From UBA2197 sp034370465 (GTDB lineage: Bacteria > Desulfobacterota > Desulfuromonadia > Desulfuromonadales > UBA2197), in the NCBI GenBank assembly GCA_034370465.1, contig JAXMLA010000342.1:1-17208 (forward strand): a DNA stretch of 17,208 nt, written 5' to 3'. Positions 1 through 5,882 of the stretch are shown one piece after another (the first letter of the stretch is position 1; every line of letters starts with the position of its first letter). A model generated the notes under the pieces. That model saw nothing but the letters and a program-made list of their open reading frames with translations. It searched no databases and was not told where the DNA came from. A program made the translations under genes and the position numbers.

Positions 1-10
1 GTCCTCCCAC

Positions 11-42
11 ACCACCGTACGTACGGTTCCGTATACGGCGGT
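11..42 (-). ncRNA. Group II intron catalytic domain V
   Basis: On the minus strand the 32 bases from 42 to 11 fold into a domain V hairpin. A 9-bp lower helix (ACCGCCGTA with TACGGTGGT) contains one G-U wobble. Above it are a two-base bulge (CG), a 4-bp upper helix (TACG with CGTA) and a GAAC tetraloop. The triad at the expected place is CGC, with its G in the G-U wobble, as in class C introns; most other classes have AGC. The hairpin begins right after the maturase stop codon. The ribozyme core itself looks undamaged although the rest of the intron is deleted. Confidence 0.75.
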
Positions 43-261
43 TCACGTTGAATGCTGGAAACGGTGAAACTGGTTCAATAACGATATAAGCCCCAGTTTC
101 CTGAAGTAAGATTGCGTAAAGGCTGCGTTCATGTGCGAGGCTCCTGAGTTCCACCAGGGGCCTCGTCCATTTTGAGCACTTCTCCATGCTCTTTCCTCTG
201 TCAATCCCCGTTGCATCAGTTTCCTGGCTCGGGTGAAGGGTCGTTTCCACTGCCGCGAATT
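43..261 (-). pseudogene. C-terminal remnant of group II intron maturase/reverse transcriptase
   Basis: The minus-strand frame closed by TGA at 45-43 reads ...RQWKRPFTRARKLMQRGL, then ERAWRSAQNGRGPWWNSG, then ASHMNAAF...YFRKLGLISLL and ends FHRFQHST. This WWNSGASHMN and YF..LGL.SLL pattern is the typical end (domain X and after) of class C intron-encoded proteins. Upstream the frame is stopped by TGA at 264-262. The sequence just before, about 262-280, can be read in another frame as something like RRLKFAA, the usual preceding residues, so a small indel may lie here as well as the large deletion. The RT domain with its YADD motif is absent and the fragment has no start codon. It is non-functional as an enzyme. 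Confidence 0.8.
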
Positions 262-330
262 TCAGCCTCCTGTCCGATCCTGCGTGTTCAGCCCTTTGCC
301 GGTCAGTGAGCCCTGCCGGGCGCACCAAAG

Positions 331-370
331 AAAAGTGCCTGACAGGAGAGATTCCTGTCAGGCACTTTTT
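331..370 (-). terminator. Bidirectional intrinsic terminator behind the 403-1164 gene
   Basis: A 17-bp perfect stem (331-347 with 353-369) with a 5-base loop is flanked by A-runs on the left and T-runs on the right, so it can stop transcription from both strands. On the minus strand it closes the 403-1164 gene (stop at 403). It also serves as the 5' exon of the group II intron remnant that begins at 325. Confidence 0.9.
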
Positions 371-402
371 ATTCAGAATAACATTGGCGTCAAGCGGATC
401 GA

Positions 403-1164
403 TTAATCTCGACCTCCCCGCCCGCGATCATCATCCCTGCGGTCTTCACGGCCGCGGTCATCATCCCTGCGGTCTTGTCGCTTGTCGTCTTTTTTCCCCT
501 GGGATTTTCCATTGTCCCGGGATTGATGTTTCTGCTCGTCCTGCCGCCTTCCCGGATCGCGATAATTTTCCTTTTCTTTATAATGCTCCCGCACAATCGT
601 GTTCCGCGGCTGATAGCGATAATTCTGGCTGCGGAGCTTTTGCTGTTGTTCTATCCGCGGATAGCGATCTCCGGAATACTTGCGCTGGTACTCAGGCCGC
701 GGGGCCCGTGCCGGAACCGAACGACGATCCCATTGGTCCCAGCCATGGCGTCTCTGTTCCCATTCATGTCCCCAACGCTGATTCCAGCGGGGGGGCGCAT
801 TCGAGTGCCAGCCGCGAAAGGAGGGCGGGCGATTCCGGTAGTAGGCGACGGGGACGCGCAGGACGAAGAGCGGCACATACATCGGCTCGACATAATCCCA
901 GGGGCCGTTGTACCAGGAACTCGCGTACCAGTCATCGTTTTGATAGACCCAGTACAGGCCGTCATAAAAGAAGTAGTTGGCATTCATTTCGGGCGCGTAG
1001 TAGACCGGATAGCCCGGCACCGGGACAAGTTGCGGGAAGACCGGCAGGTTGACGCCGATGCGCACACTCGGGAGATTAATGCCGATGCTCACACTGGCAG
1101 CGGCGGAAGTCGCCAGACCCGACAGCAGCAACAGCCCGATCAGTCCATAACGTATTTTCTTCAT
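403..1164 (-). CDS. Secreted protein of unknown function with charged Arg/Asp-rich tail
   Basis: A 253-residue protein with a clear Sec signal peptide (cleavage expected after the AAA at 21-23). The body is rich in aromatic residues (YPVYYAPEMN, YFFYDGLYWVYQNDDWY, then RPPSFRGW), a style I associate with conserved hypothetical periplasmic or outer-surface proteins of Geobacter-like bacteria. From about residue 140 to the end it is low-complexity and highly charged (Arg, Asp, Lys, Gln), with a decapeptide EDRRDDDRGR-like repeat at the C-terminus. The start is supported by GGAGG seven bases before the ATG. It lies 46 bases after the 1211-1501 gene on the same strand, so the two are probably co-transcribed and end at the terminator at 331-370. 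The N-termini of both mature proteins share VS(I/V)xINxP-like strands. No enzymatic motif is visible and no function is proposed. Confidence 0.85.
   Translation of the reverse strand: MKKIRYGLIGLLLLSGLATSAAASVSIGINLPSVRIGVNLPVFPQLVPVPGYPVYYAPEMNANYFFYDGLYWVYQNDDWYASSWYNGPWDYVEPMYVPLFVLRVPVAYYRNRPPSFRGWHSNAPPRWNQRWGHEWEQRRHGWDQWDRRSVPARAPRPEYQRKYSGDRYPRIEQQQKLRSQNYRYQPRNTIVREHYKEKENYRDPGRRQDEQKHQSRDNGKSQGKKDDKRQDRRDDDRGREDRRDDDRGRGGRD
422..476 (-). repeat. Two-copy 30-bp in-frame tandem repeat in the charged tail
   Basis: Bases 422-446 and 452-476 are identical except one position (A427/G457), spaced 30 bp apart. They encode two copies of an RRDDDRGR decapeptide unit at the C-terminus of the 403-1164 protein. 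The 30-bp period keeps frame, so copy number could vary without breaking the gene. Confidence 0.85.
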
Positions 1165-1210
1165 TTGAGGTCCTCCAACGGTAAGGTTTTGCGCTTAGAT
1201 TCGTTTTTTA

Positions 1211-1501
1211 CTAATCGTGATCGTGATCGTGTTCGTGTTTCTTGTGGTGCTTCTTTTTGCCATGCTTGTGTTTGGCCGGTTTTTCCTTAATGTAAATGCG
1301 TTGCTCTCTTTCGACATAGTAAGGGCGGCCGGAATCGAGCAGGACGACCACTCCGGGCGGGGGCGGCAGATAGCCGTTGATACTGACACTGACATTCGGT
1401 GTACTGATCTGCGCGGAAACTGCGGCTTTGGCCTGATTGGCGCTGAAGGTGAGAGTGGCGGCAGTCATGAGCAGGATCGGAAGAATCAATTTTTTCTGCA
1501 T
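1211..1501 (-). CDS. Small secreted protein with His/Lys-rich, probably metal-binding tail
   Basis: A 96-residue protein. A Sec signal peptide (residues 1-26, ending QAKA) is followed by AVSAQISTPNVSVSINGYLP, a PPPPG segment and GRPYYVEREQRIYIKEK. The last 20 residues contain eight histidines mixed with Lys, Asp and Glu (KHKHGKKKHHKKHEHDHDHD). Such tails bind divalent metals such as Ni, Zn, Cu or Co in many proteins; that this one does so is inference. AAAGGAG five bases before the ATG supports the start. It precedes the 403-1164 gene by 46 bases and probably forms a two-gene operon with it. Export plus the tail suggests a periplasmic or surface metal buffer. A fused cation transporter or nickel chaperone domain is not present, so the exact role is unknown. 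Confidence 0.85.
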   Translation of the reverse strand: MQKKLILPILLMTAATLTFSANQAKAAVSAQISTPNVSVSINGYLPPPPGVVVLLDSGRPYYVEREQRIYIKEKPAKHKHGKKKHHKKHEHDHDHD

Positions 1502-1805
1502 GGTGTCTCCTTTTAAGTGCTAAACCTGTTTGTTACTTAAGTATTAATACACCTATCGTGCCAAGGGGGTATTGATTCACAGACCTAAGATAAGTCTTTG
1601 ATATTTTTGCAGAAACAAAAAAGGTGGACGCAAGGGAGAGTGTCAAATCCGTCACAGATTATCGCCGGGGGCACAAAGGCTGTCTCATCTGGTGGTTTTT
1701 ATCGGGACAAAAGCACAAAGCCCGCAACCATTCACTGGCTGCGGGCTTCCTGTTTTGCTTTTTAATAGTCAACGCAACGCCATCGAAAGCGGTGCGGTTC
1801 GACGG
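1502..1805. other. Non-coding gap between the His-rich gene and ompA-like gene
   Basis: About 300 bases with no convincing gene. The left part must hold the promoter of the 1501-1211 gene. It is AT-rich (about 1515-1560), but no consensus sigma-70 pair stands out. The right part holds the terminator of the OmpA-family gene at 1718-1748. The short open frames here overlap the terminator and show no family features. Confidence 0.6.
1718..1748 (-). terminator. Intrinsic terminator of the OmpA-family gene
   Basis: A 9-bp GC-rich stem (1718-1726 with 1740-1748), extendable by 3 bp after a mismatch, lies 58 bases past the stop of the 1806-3128 gene. On the minus strand it is followed by TTTGTGCTTTTG. 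The plus strand also has T-rich sequence to the right, so it may work in both directions. Confidence 0.8.
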
Positions 1806-3128
1806 TTACTCCTCGACGACGATCTCAAAGAGGACGCGCATGTTGGCTTTGGCGGCATCCGAGTAAATATCTCTCGGGGCGGATTCATAAACGGCGGGCT
1901 GGGTCGAGCCATAGCCGATCGTGGAGAGGCGGCCCGACTTGACGACCCCTTCGCTGATCAGGAACTCATTGACGGCAGTCGCTCTTTTTTCACTGAGTGT
2001 CTGGTTGTAGGCGTCGGTGCCGGAAGCTGAGGTATAGCCGGCAATGCGGATGTGCGCCTTGGGGTTTTCCTGAAGTAGCTGAAGATTCTTTTTCAGCAGG
2101 ACCTTCGCTTCCGGAGTCAGAGTTGACTGATTGTAGTCAAAGTGGATATCCTCAAAGGCGAGAACTACGACTTCGACCGGTTCTTTGGCGACGACTTTGA
2201 CCTTCTCTTCGACTTTCGGCTCCGAGACGAGGATAACGACCTTCTTTGCGCAGCCGTCCTTGTCGACAGCCACGCCCGCCGGGGTGTTGGGGCATTTATC
2301 CAGAGAATTGGCGACGCCGTCCTTGTCGCTATCGAGGGGACAACCGTCTTTGTCGACGGCGACGCCAGCCGGGGTGTTGGGACATTTGTCACGATAATCG
2401 GGGACGCCGTCTTTGTCGGCATCGAGGGGACAGCCGTCCATGTCGACGGCGACGCCAGCCGGGGTGTTGGGGCATTTGTCGCTGGCATCGATGACGCCGT
2501 CTTTATCGCTGTCCGTCGCCCGTTCCACCGGAGCGGTCGCTGATTCACCGCCGAAAGCAAAGACAACGCCCGCGGTTGCGGAAAGGTTGTGAAGCTGCTC
2601 GTCGAAGGTCATCTTGTCGCTGAGATCGACGCGCAGGGCGATATTGTCAGCCACCCAGTATTTGGCGCCGACGCCGACATTCAGCAGCCGCATATTCTTG
2701 CTGTTGATCTCGGGATTATAGTGACTGGCGCCGTAACCGGCGGTGACAAAGGGGTTGAGTCTCTCTGCCGGCAGAAAGTGGTAAAGGAGGTCGAGATGGT
2801 AAGAGATAATCTTCACATCGTCGGAGCCGGTGAATTGCCCCTGCTCGGTCCAGGGCTTGCTTTTGTCGTCAACCCGGGTCTTGGCGAATTCCCCGGTCCC
2901 TTCCAGGCCGAAATGGTTGGTAAAGTTGTAGCCAATCCGGCCGCCAAAGACCGGACGGTCTTTGAGGTTGTGTTGATTGTCGTAGAAGTTGTAGCCGGCA
3001 AAGGGACTGATTTCAACGCTGCCGGCCTTGATCTCGGCTTGCGCCGCCAGGGGCAGGAGAAAAACCGCGGATAACACCACCGGCAGCATCTTTTTGGTGA
3101 GCGGTGCCAGGGACAATTTCTTTTTCAT
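1806..3128 (-). CDS. OmpA-family outer membrane protein with three TSP3 repeats
   Basis: 440 residues. Signal peptide 1-31 (ends AQA). Residues ~32-195 form an OprF/OmpA-like eight-strand beta-barrel (GYNFYDNQHNL, IGYNFTNHFGLEG, FVTAGYGASHY, ending VVFAFGG). Residues 206-293 are three 30-residue thrombospondin type 3 repeats (D-D-KDGV...DKCPNTPAGVAVD-DGC) that bind calcium in the family. Residues ~325-438 are the OmpA C-terminal peptidoglycan-binding domain (IHFDYNQSTLTPEA, GYTSASGTDAYNQTLSEKRA, GYGSTQP). The usual NRRVEI near the end is here NMRVLFEI. GGAGG six bases before the ATG supports the start. The family links outer membrane to peptidoglycan and can act as a porin. It is monocistronic as far as can be seen: hairpin at 3182-3221 upstream, terminator at 1718-1748 downstream. 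Confidence 0.93.
   Translation of the reverse strand: MKKKLSLAPLTKKMLPVVLSAVFLLPLAAQAEIKAGSVEISPFAGYNFYDNQHNLKDRPVFGGRIGYNFTNHFGLEGTGEFAKTRVDDKSKPWTEQGQFTGSDDVKIISYHLDLLYHFLPAERLNPFVTAGYGASHYNPEINSKNMRLLNVGVGAKYWVADNIALRVDLSDKMTFDEQLHNLSATAGVVFAFGGESATAPVERATDSDKDGVIDASDKCPNTPAGVAVDMDGCPLDADKDGVPDYRDKCPNTPAGVAVDKDGCPLDSDKDGVANSLDKCPNTPAGVAVDKDGCAKKVVILVSEPKVEEKVKVVAKEPVEVVVLAFEDIHFDYNQSTLTPEAKVLLKKNLQLLQENPKAHIRIAGYTSASGTDAYNQTLSEKRATAVNEFLISEGVVKSGRLSTIGYGSTQPAVYESAPRDIYSDAAKANMRVLFEIVVEE
2250..2513 (-). repeat. Three 90-bp thrombospondin type 3 repeat units
   Basis: Three in-frame units of 90 bp (residues 206-235, 236-265, 266-293 of the OmpA-family protein) are near identical in both DNA and protein, each carrying DKCPNTPAGVAVD. 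The high DNA identity points to recent duplication or ongoing homogenisation. Confidence 0.9.
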
Positions 3129-3181
3129 ATAAACCTCCGTGTATCGTTAAAAGATATTTTTATGTTCATTCTTGGGAGGAT

Positions 3182-3221
3182 CGGGGAGACAGACGGAATA
3201 CTGATCATGTCTGTCCCCCCG
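3182..3221 (-). terminator. Strong hairpin between the Ig/ice-binding-like gene and the OmpA-family gene
   Basis: A 13-bp stem with one A-C mismatch (3182-3194 with 3209-3221) and a 14-base loop lies 38 bases past the stop of the 3259-5493 gene. It lacks a U-tract on the minus strand (ATCCTCCCAAG follows), so it is not a textbook intrinsic terminator. It could still end the upstream transcript, protect its 3' end, or lie in the 5' leader of the OmpA-family mRNA. Confidence 0.5.
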
Positions 3222-3258
3222 ACTTCCTGCCCTTTTCAAGCAGCGAATGCTACATACT

Positions 3259-5493
3259 TTACGGCGTAGGCACAGTAATGAGGGCGCCGTCCTGTACGGT
3301 AACATTGCCATTCCTGGCCAACGCTCTGCCCAGCATCTGGGTGTCCTGGTTAACCGTAAAGTCCTCTAAAGCCAGTACGGTTCCTGCGAAATCGGCGCCT
3401 GTTCCACCGATCGTCGCTGAGCTCTTCGCGACCCAAAAAACGTTATTGGCATTAGCCAGGTTGGCCAGAATGATGTGACTGTTGACGTTTGTGATGATGG
3501 TGGACTCTGACTGGAAGATGAAGACCGCATTGGGATCATTCATAGCATCAAGTGTGATGGTTCCGCCCACCGGTATCGAAATATTGGTTCCTGACCAATA
3601 GAGGCCGGGTTGAAAGGTGCCATTAATTCCGAGGTTACAAGCAGCAGTGGGACCCGTAGTCAGATCATCCGTGGCAAGCGTGCAAACATCTACTGTACGG
3701 CCAATTGCATCATCATACGCTGCGACCAATGCGATTTTGGCGGCAGCGGCAACTGCATCAGCGACCGAAATAACGCCGGTTACAGTTGTACTGTCACAGC
3801 CATTACATGTGTTACCGGGTGACACTCCGACATCGCCATCAACACGGAAACCGGTCGTACTGGCAGGACCACCTCCCAGTGTGATGGATAGGCCTCCCAG
3901 AACGCCAAAGGATTCGATCCCGGTCATGTTGACCGGTGCGAGACCAGTAGCAGCAGGAGTGACGGTAGTGAAATTCCATTCATAAGGACAGGCAATGGCA
4001 ACGCCGTCTGCGCTCAGGGCGTCAACCGTAATCGACGCGGTATAAGCCGTGTTTTCAACGAGCGCTGTATCGGTGGTAAAGGTTGCAACCGTGTTGGTGA
4101 GATCCATGGTGACGGTACCGGACACTTGGTTCAGGGATACTGTCTCCATAATCGTGAAGGTAAGCGGCGCCGTGGCCGACGCGATCGTCGTGGGGTTCAT
4201 CGCCATGCTGAAGTTGGCGGTGATCAACTTGCCGTTGTTAGCAACGCCCGCGGTGCTGGTCGTTGCCAGCAGGTTGCCGTCAGTGGGGTTAGATTCCGTC
4301 ACTGTCGGGATGGTCGGTCCGGCTGCTACTGTGCAAGTCGCGCCAGGGATGATTGTCGGAGGTGCTGCGGTGGTAAAGGTCCAGGGATTCGGAACCGGGA
4401 GTCCAGCCACGGCCGGCACTACCAGCGCATTGCTGGCCAGGTCTTGTGCCCCATCCGTCACTGTGACCGTATAGCTGGTGCTCGGCGCAAGGTCGGATAG
4501 GGGGGTGAAGGTCGCGACGTTGGTTAAAACATCATACACAACCATTCCTGTGACAGGATTGGTAGACAATGTTTCCACCACCGTGAAGTTCGCGGCGATC
4601 ATGGTTGCCTGACTCATCTCTTCGTTGAACGTTGCTGTGATAGTGCTGTCGACAGGGATATCGATGTCACCATCCACCGGAGAGGTGATGGTGATCTCGG
4701 GAGCGACGATATCTGCGGCGGCGCCAGTCGTCCAGCGCCAGGGATTCGGCACCGGTCCGCTGGTTAATGCCAGCCCGGCCAGATCTTTGGCATCTGCCGA
4801 GACGGTCGCAATGTATTCCGTCAGAGGCAAGAGGTCGGCGTCCGGGTTAAAAGTTGCCGTATTGCCAAGGTAGGTGACAACGCCATTTACCGGATTGTTA
4901 CTTACAAACTCATTGACTGTGAAGCTGGTTGCCGGAGAAGCAAGGGTTGCAGGGTCCATCGCTTCATTGAAGGTGGCAGTGATGTCAGTATTGAAAGGCT
5001 GGTTAATAGCACCATTAGAAATATTGGTCGCACTCACGAAGGGTGCGCTGGTGTCAACCGTTGCCCCGGTGGTAAAGCGCCAAACATAGTCACTTGCCAG
5101 GGCCTTGCCCGCCAAATTCATCGCCCCGGTGGTGATAGTCGCGGCATATTCAGTTAGAGGCAAGAGATCGGCGTCCGGGTTAAAAGTTGCCGTATTGCCA
5201 CTGGCGGTCACAACGCCGCTTACGGGAGCGTTGCTCAAATACTCTTTCACCGTAAAGCTGGTTGCAGGAGAAGCAAGGGTTGCGGGATCCATCGCTTCAT
5301 TGAAGGTGACTGTGAGATTATTGCCGATCGGCACACCCAGGGCGGCAGGCGCCGGGGAGGTGGAGAGTATGGTGGGGATTACGGTCGGTTTATCCCAATG
5401 GCCGTTGCCGGCATCGCCGCCGCAACCCGGCAGGATGTAAGCAGTCAAAAGTAACGTTAATAATAAATAAGCCTTCATTCTAAATCTTTTCAT
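3259..5493 (-). CDS. Lipoprotein with four bacterial Ig-like domains and an ice-binding-like (DUF3494) domain
   Basis: 744 residues. Lipoprotein signal peptide with lipobox LPGC (Cys24). Four Big_5 (SbsA-type Ig-like) domains at about 36-143, 145-258, 262-376 and 391-511, recognised by P...ATFNE.M, the ATF.P...L...T.Y...I/V strand and the closing F/WTTG. Residues ~525-742 match the ice-binding-like DUF3494 domain: FGVLGGLSITLG, VDGDVGVSPG, VADAVAAAAKIALVAAYDDA, PGLYWSG, NDPNAVFIFQ, NNVFWVAKSSA and LGRALARNGNVTV. The family contains true ice-binding adhesins but is also widespread in non-polar bacteria, where it is thought to act in surface attachment. This protein is most likely a surface-anchored adhesin. 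AGGAGG just before the ATG supports this start; a second Met at codon 6 is less likely. The first two Ig domains are a recent DNA duplication. Confidence 0.88.
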   Translation of the reverse strand: MKRFRMKAYLLLTLLLTAYILPGCGGDAGNGHWDKPTVIPTILSTSPAPAALGVPIGNNLTVTFNEAMDPATLASPATSFTVKEYLSNAPVSGVVTASGNTATFNPDADLLPLTEYAATITTGAMNLAGKALASDYVWRFTTGATVDTSAPFVSATNISNGAINQPFNTDITATFNEAMDPATLASPATSFTVNEFVSNNPVNGVVTYLGNTATFNPDADLLPLTEYIATVSADAKDLAGLALTSGPVPNPWRWTTGAAADIVAPEITITSPVDGDIDIPVDSTITATFNEEMSQATMIAANFTVVETLSTNPVTGMVVYDVLTNVATFTPLSDLAPSTSYTVTVTDGAQDLASNALVVPAVAGLPVPNPWTFTTAAPPTIIPGATCTVAAGPTIPTVTESNPTDGNLLATTSTAGVANNGKLITANFSMAMNPTTIASATAPLTFTIMETVSLNQVSGTVTMDLTNTVATFTTDTALVENTAYTASITVDALSADGVAIACPYEWNFTTVTPAATGLAPVNMTGIESFGVLGGLSITLGGGPASTTGFRVDGDVGVSPGNTCNGCDSTTVTGVISVADAVAAAAKIALVAAYDDAIGRTVDVCTLATDDLTTGPTAACNLGINGTFQPGLYWSGTNISIPVGGTITLDAMNDPNAVFIFQSESTIITNVNSHIILANLANANNVFWVAKSSATIGGTGADFAGTVLALEDFTVNQDTQMLGRALARNGNVTVQDGALITVPTP
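4750..5316 (-). repeat. 333-bp internal duplication of Ig-like domains
   Basis: Segments about 5083-5316 and 4750-4983 share long near-identical stretches at a constant offset of 333 bp (111 residues). Examples are the coding regions for NEAMDPATLASPATSFTV and NTATFNPDADLLPLTEY, which occur in both Ig domains 1 and 2. Domains 3 and 4 are much more diverged. Confidence 0.85.
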
Positions 5494-5882
5494 ACGACCT
5501 CCTTCAAATCTCTGTGAAATTACGTTTAGTTAGTTCCTGCCCCAAAAATTCGCTACCACTCCTTTGTCATCGTCTTGCCATGGAAAAATCTTCCTGCTCC
5601 TCGTTCTCTTTAATCCTTCTTTGCCTGATGCGCGGATGGATGAGTTGGTTCATGGTCTCACCAGCTATAAGGCAAAGAGTCTGCCAATACGGTGAAGAAG
5701 CTTCGCGACGAAATTTAGTCTTTATTAACGAATGGTTGGCTTGACAGGGTGGCGAGGAGTCGGGGGGAAAGGGATATGTGCGGCCGCAGTATGTGGTGGA
5801 ACCTCAGCATGTGGCGGGCTATTTTTAAGGGGCCACAGATATCCTTAGGGCATTACGGCATAAGCTGGTATATTTATACATT
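5494..5882. other. Divergent intergenic region between the lipoprotein and signalling genes
   Basis: About 390 bases between two divergent starts, so promoters for both the 5493 (minus) and 5883 (plus) genes should lie here. A TTGACA-like hexamer at 5743-5748 has no well-spaced -10. TATATTTATACATTAT just before 5883 is AT-rich, but no clear Shine-Dalgarno precedes that ATG. Short open frames (e.g. 5514-5744 plus) show no recognisable product. No known riboswitch fold was recognised. Confidence 0.5.

Larger units (their letters stand above)
1..325 (-). mobile_element. Internally deleted group II intron (class C type), 3' end outside window
   Basis: Read on the minus strand, the element starts at 325 with GTGCGCCCGGCAGGGC, the GTGCG opening expected of a group II intron. 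It ends in a foldable domain V (42-11) followed by GTGGGAGGAC, which looks like the 5' strand of domain VI continuing beyond base 1. Only the last ~72 codons of the encoded maturase remain (261-43), so most of domains I-IV and the reverse transcriptase, roughly 1.5 kb of a usual ~1.9 kb element, are missing. The deletion junction lies somewhere between about 262 and 300. The 5' end is 5 bases past the stem of the perfect terminator at 331-369. Class C introns are known to insert just downstream of such hairpins, so the location fits. With no reverse transcriptase it should be immobile. The class C assignment rests on the terminator target, the CGC triad and the maturase C-terminus, not on a database search. 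Confidence 0.8.

Noticed and set aside
475..1290. Long plus-strand open frame opposite the two secreted-protein genes
   Set aside because: It is antisense to genes with clear signal peptides and ribosome sites and shows no family features. High GC keeps such shadow frames open.
1546..1564. Sigma-54-like promoter on the minus strand before the His-rich gene (TTGGCACG then GTGT)
   Set aside because: The -24 part fits, but the -12 GC is GT, so it fails the most conserved position. It is attractive only because a sigma-54 activator lies in the window.
1600..1700. Cyclic-di-GMP riboswitch suggested by an ACGCAAGGG-like stretch
   Set aside because: The two conserved helices and the receptor motifs could not be found on either strand.
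5514..5744. Possible small plus-strand gene in the divergent gap
   Set aside because: The product shows no recognisable domain. Pieces in the other frames look just as protein-like, and no ribosome site is clear. A decayed gene cannot be excluded but is not supported.
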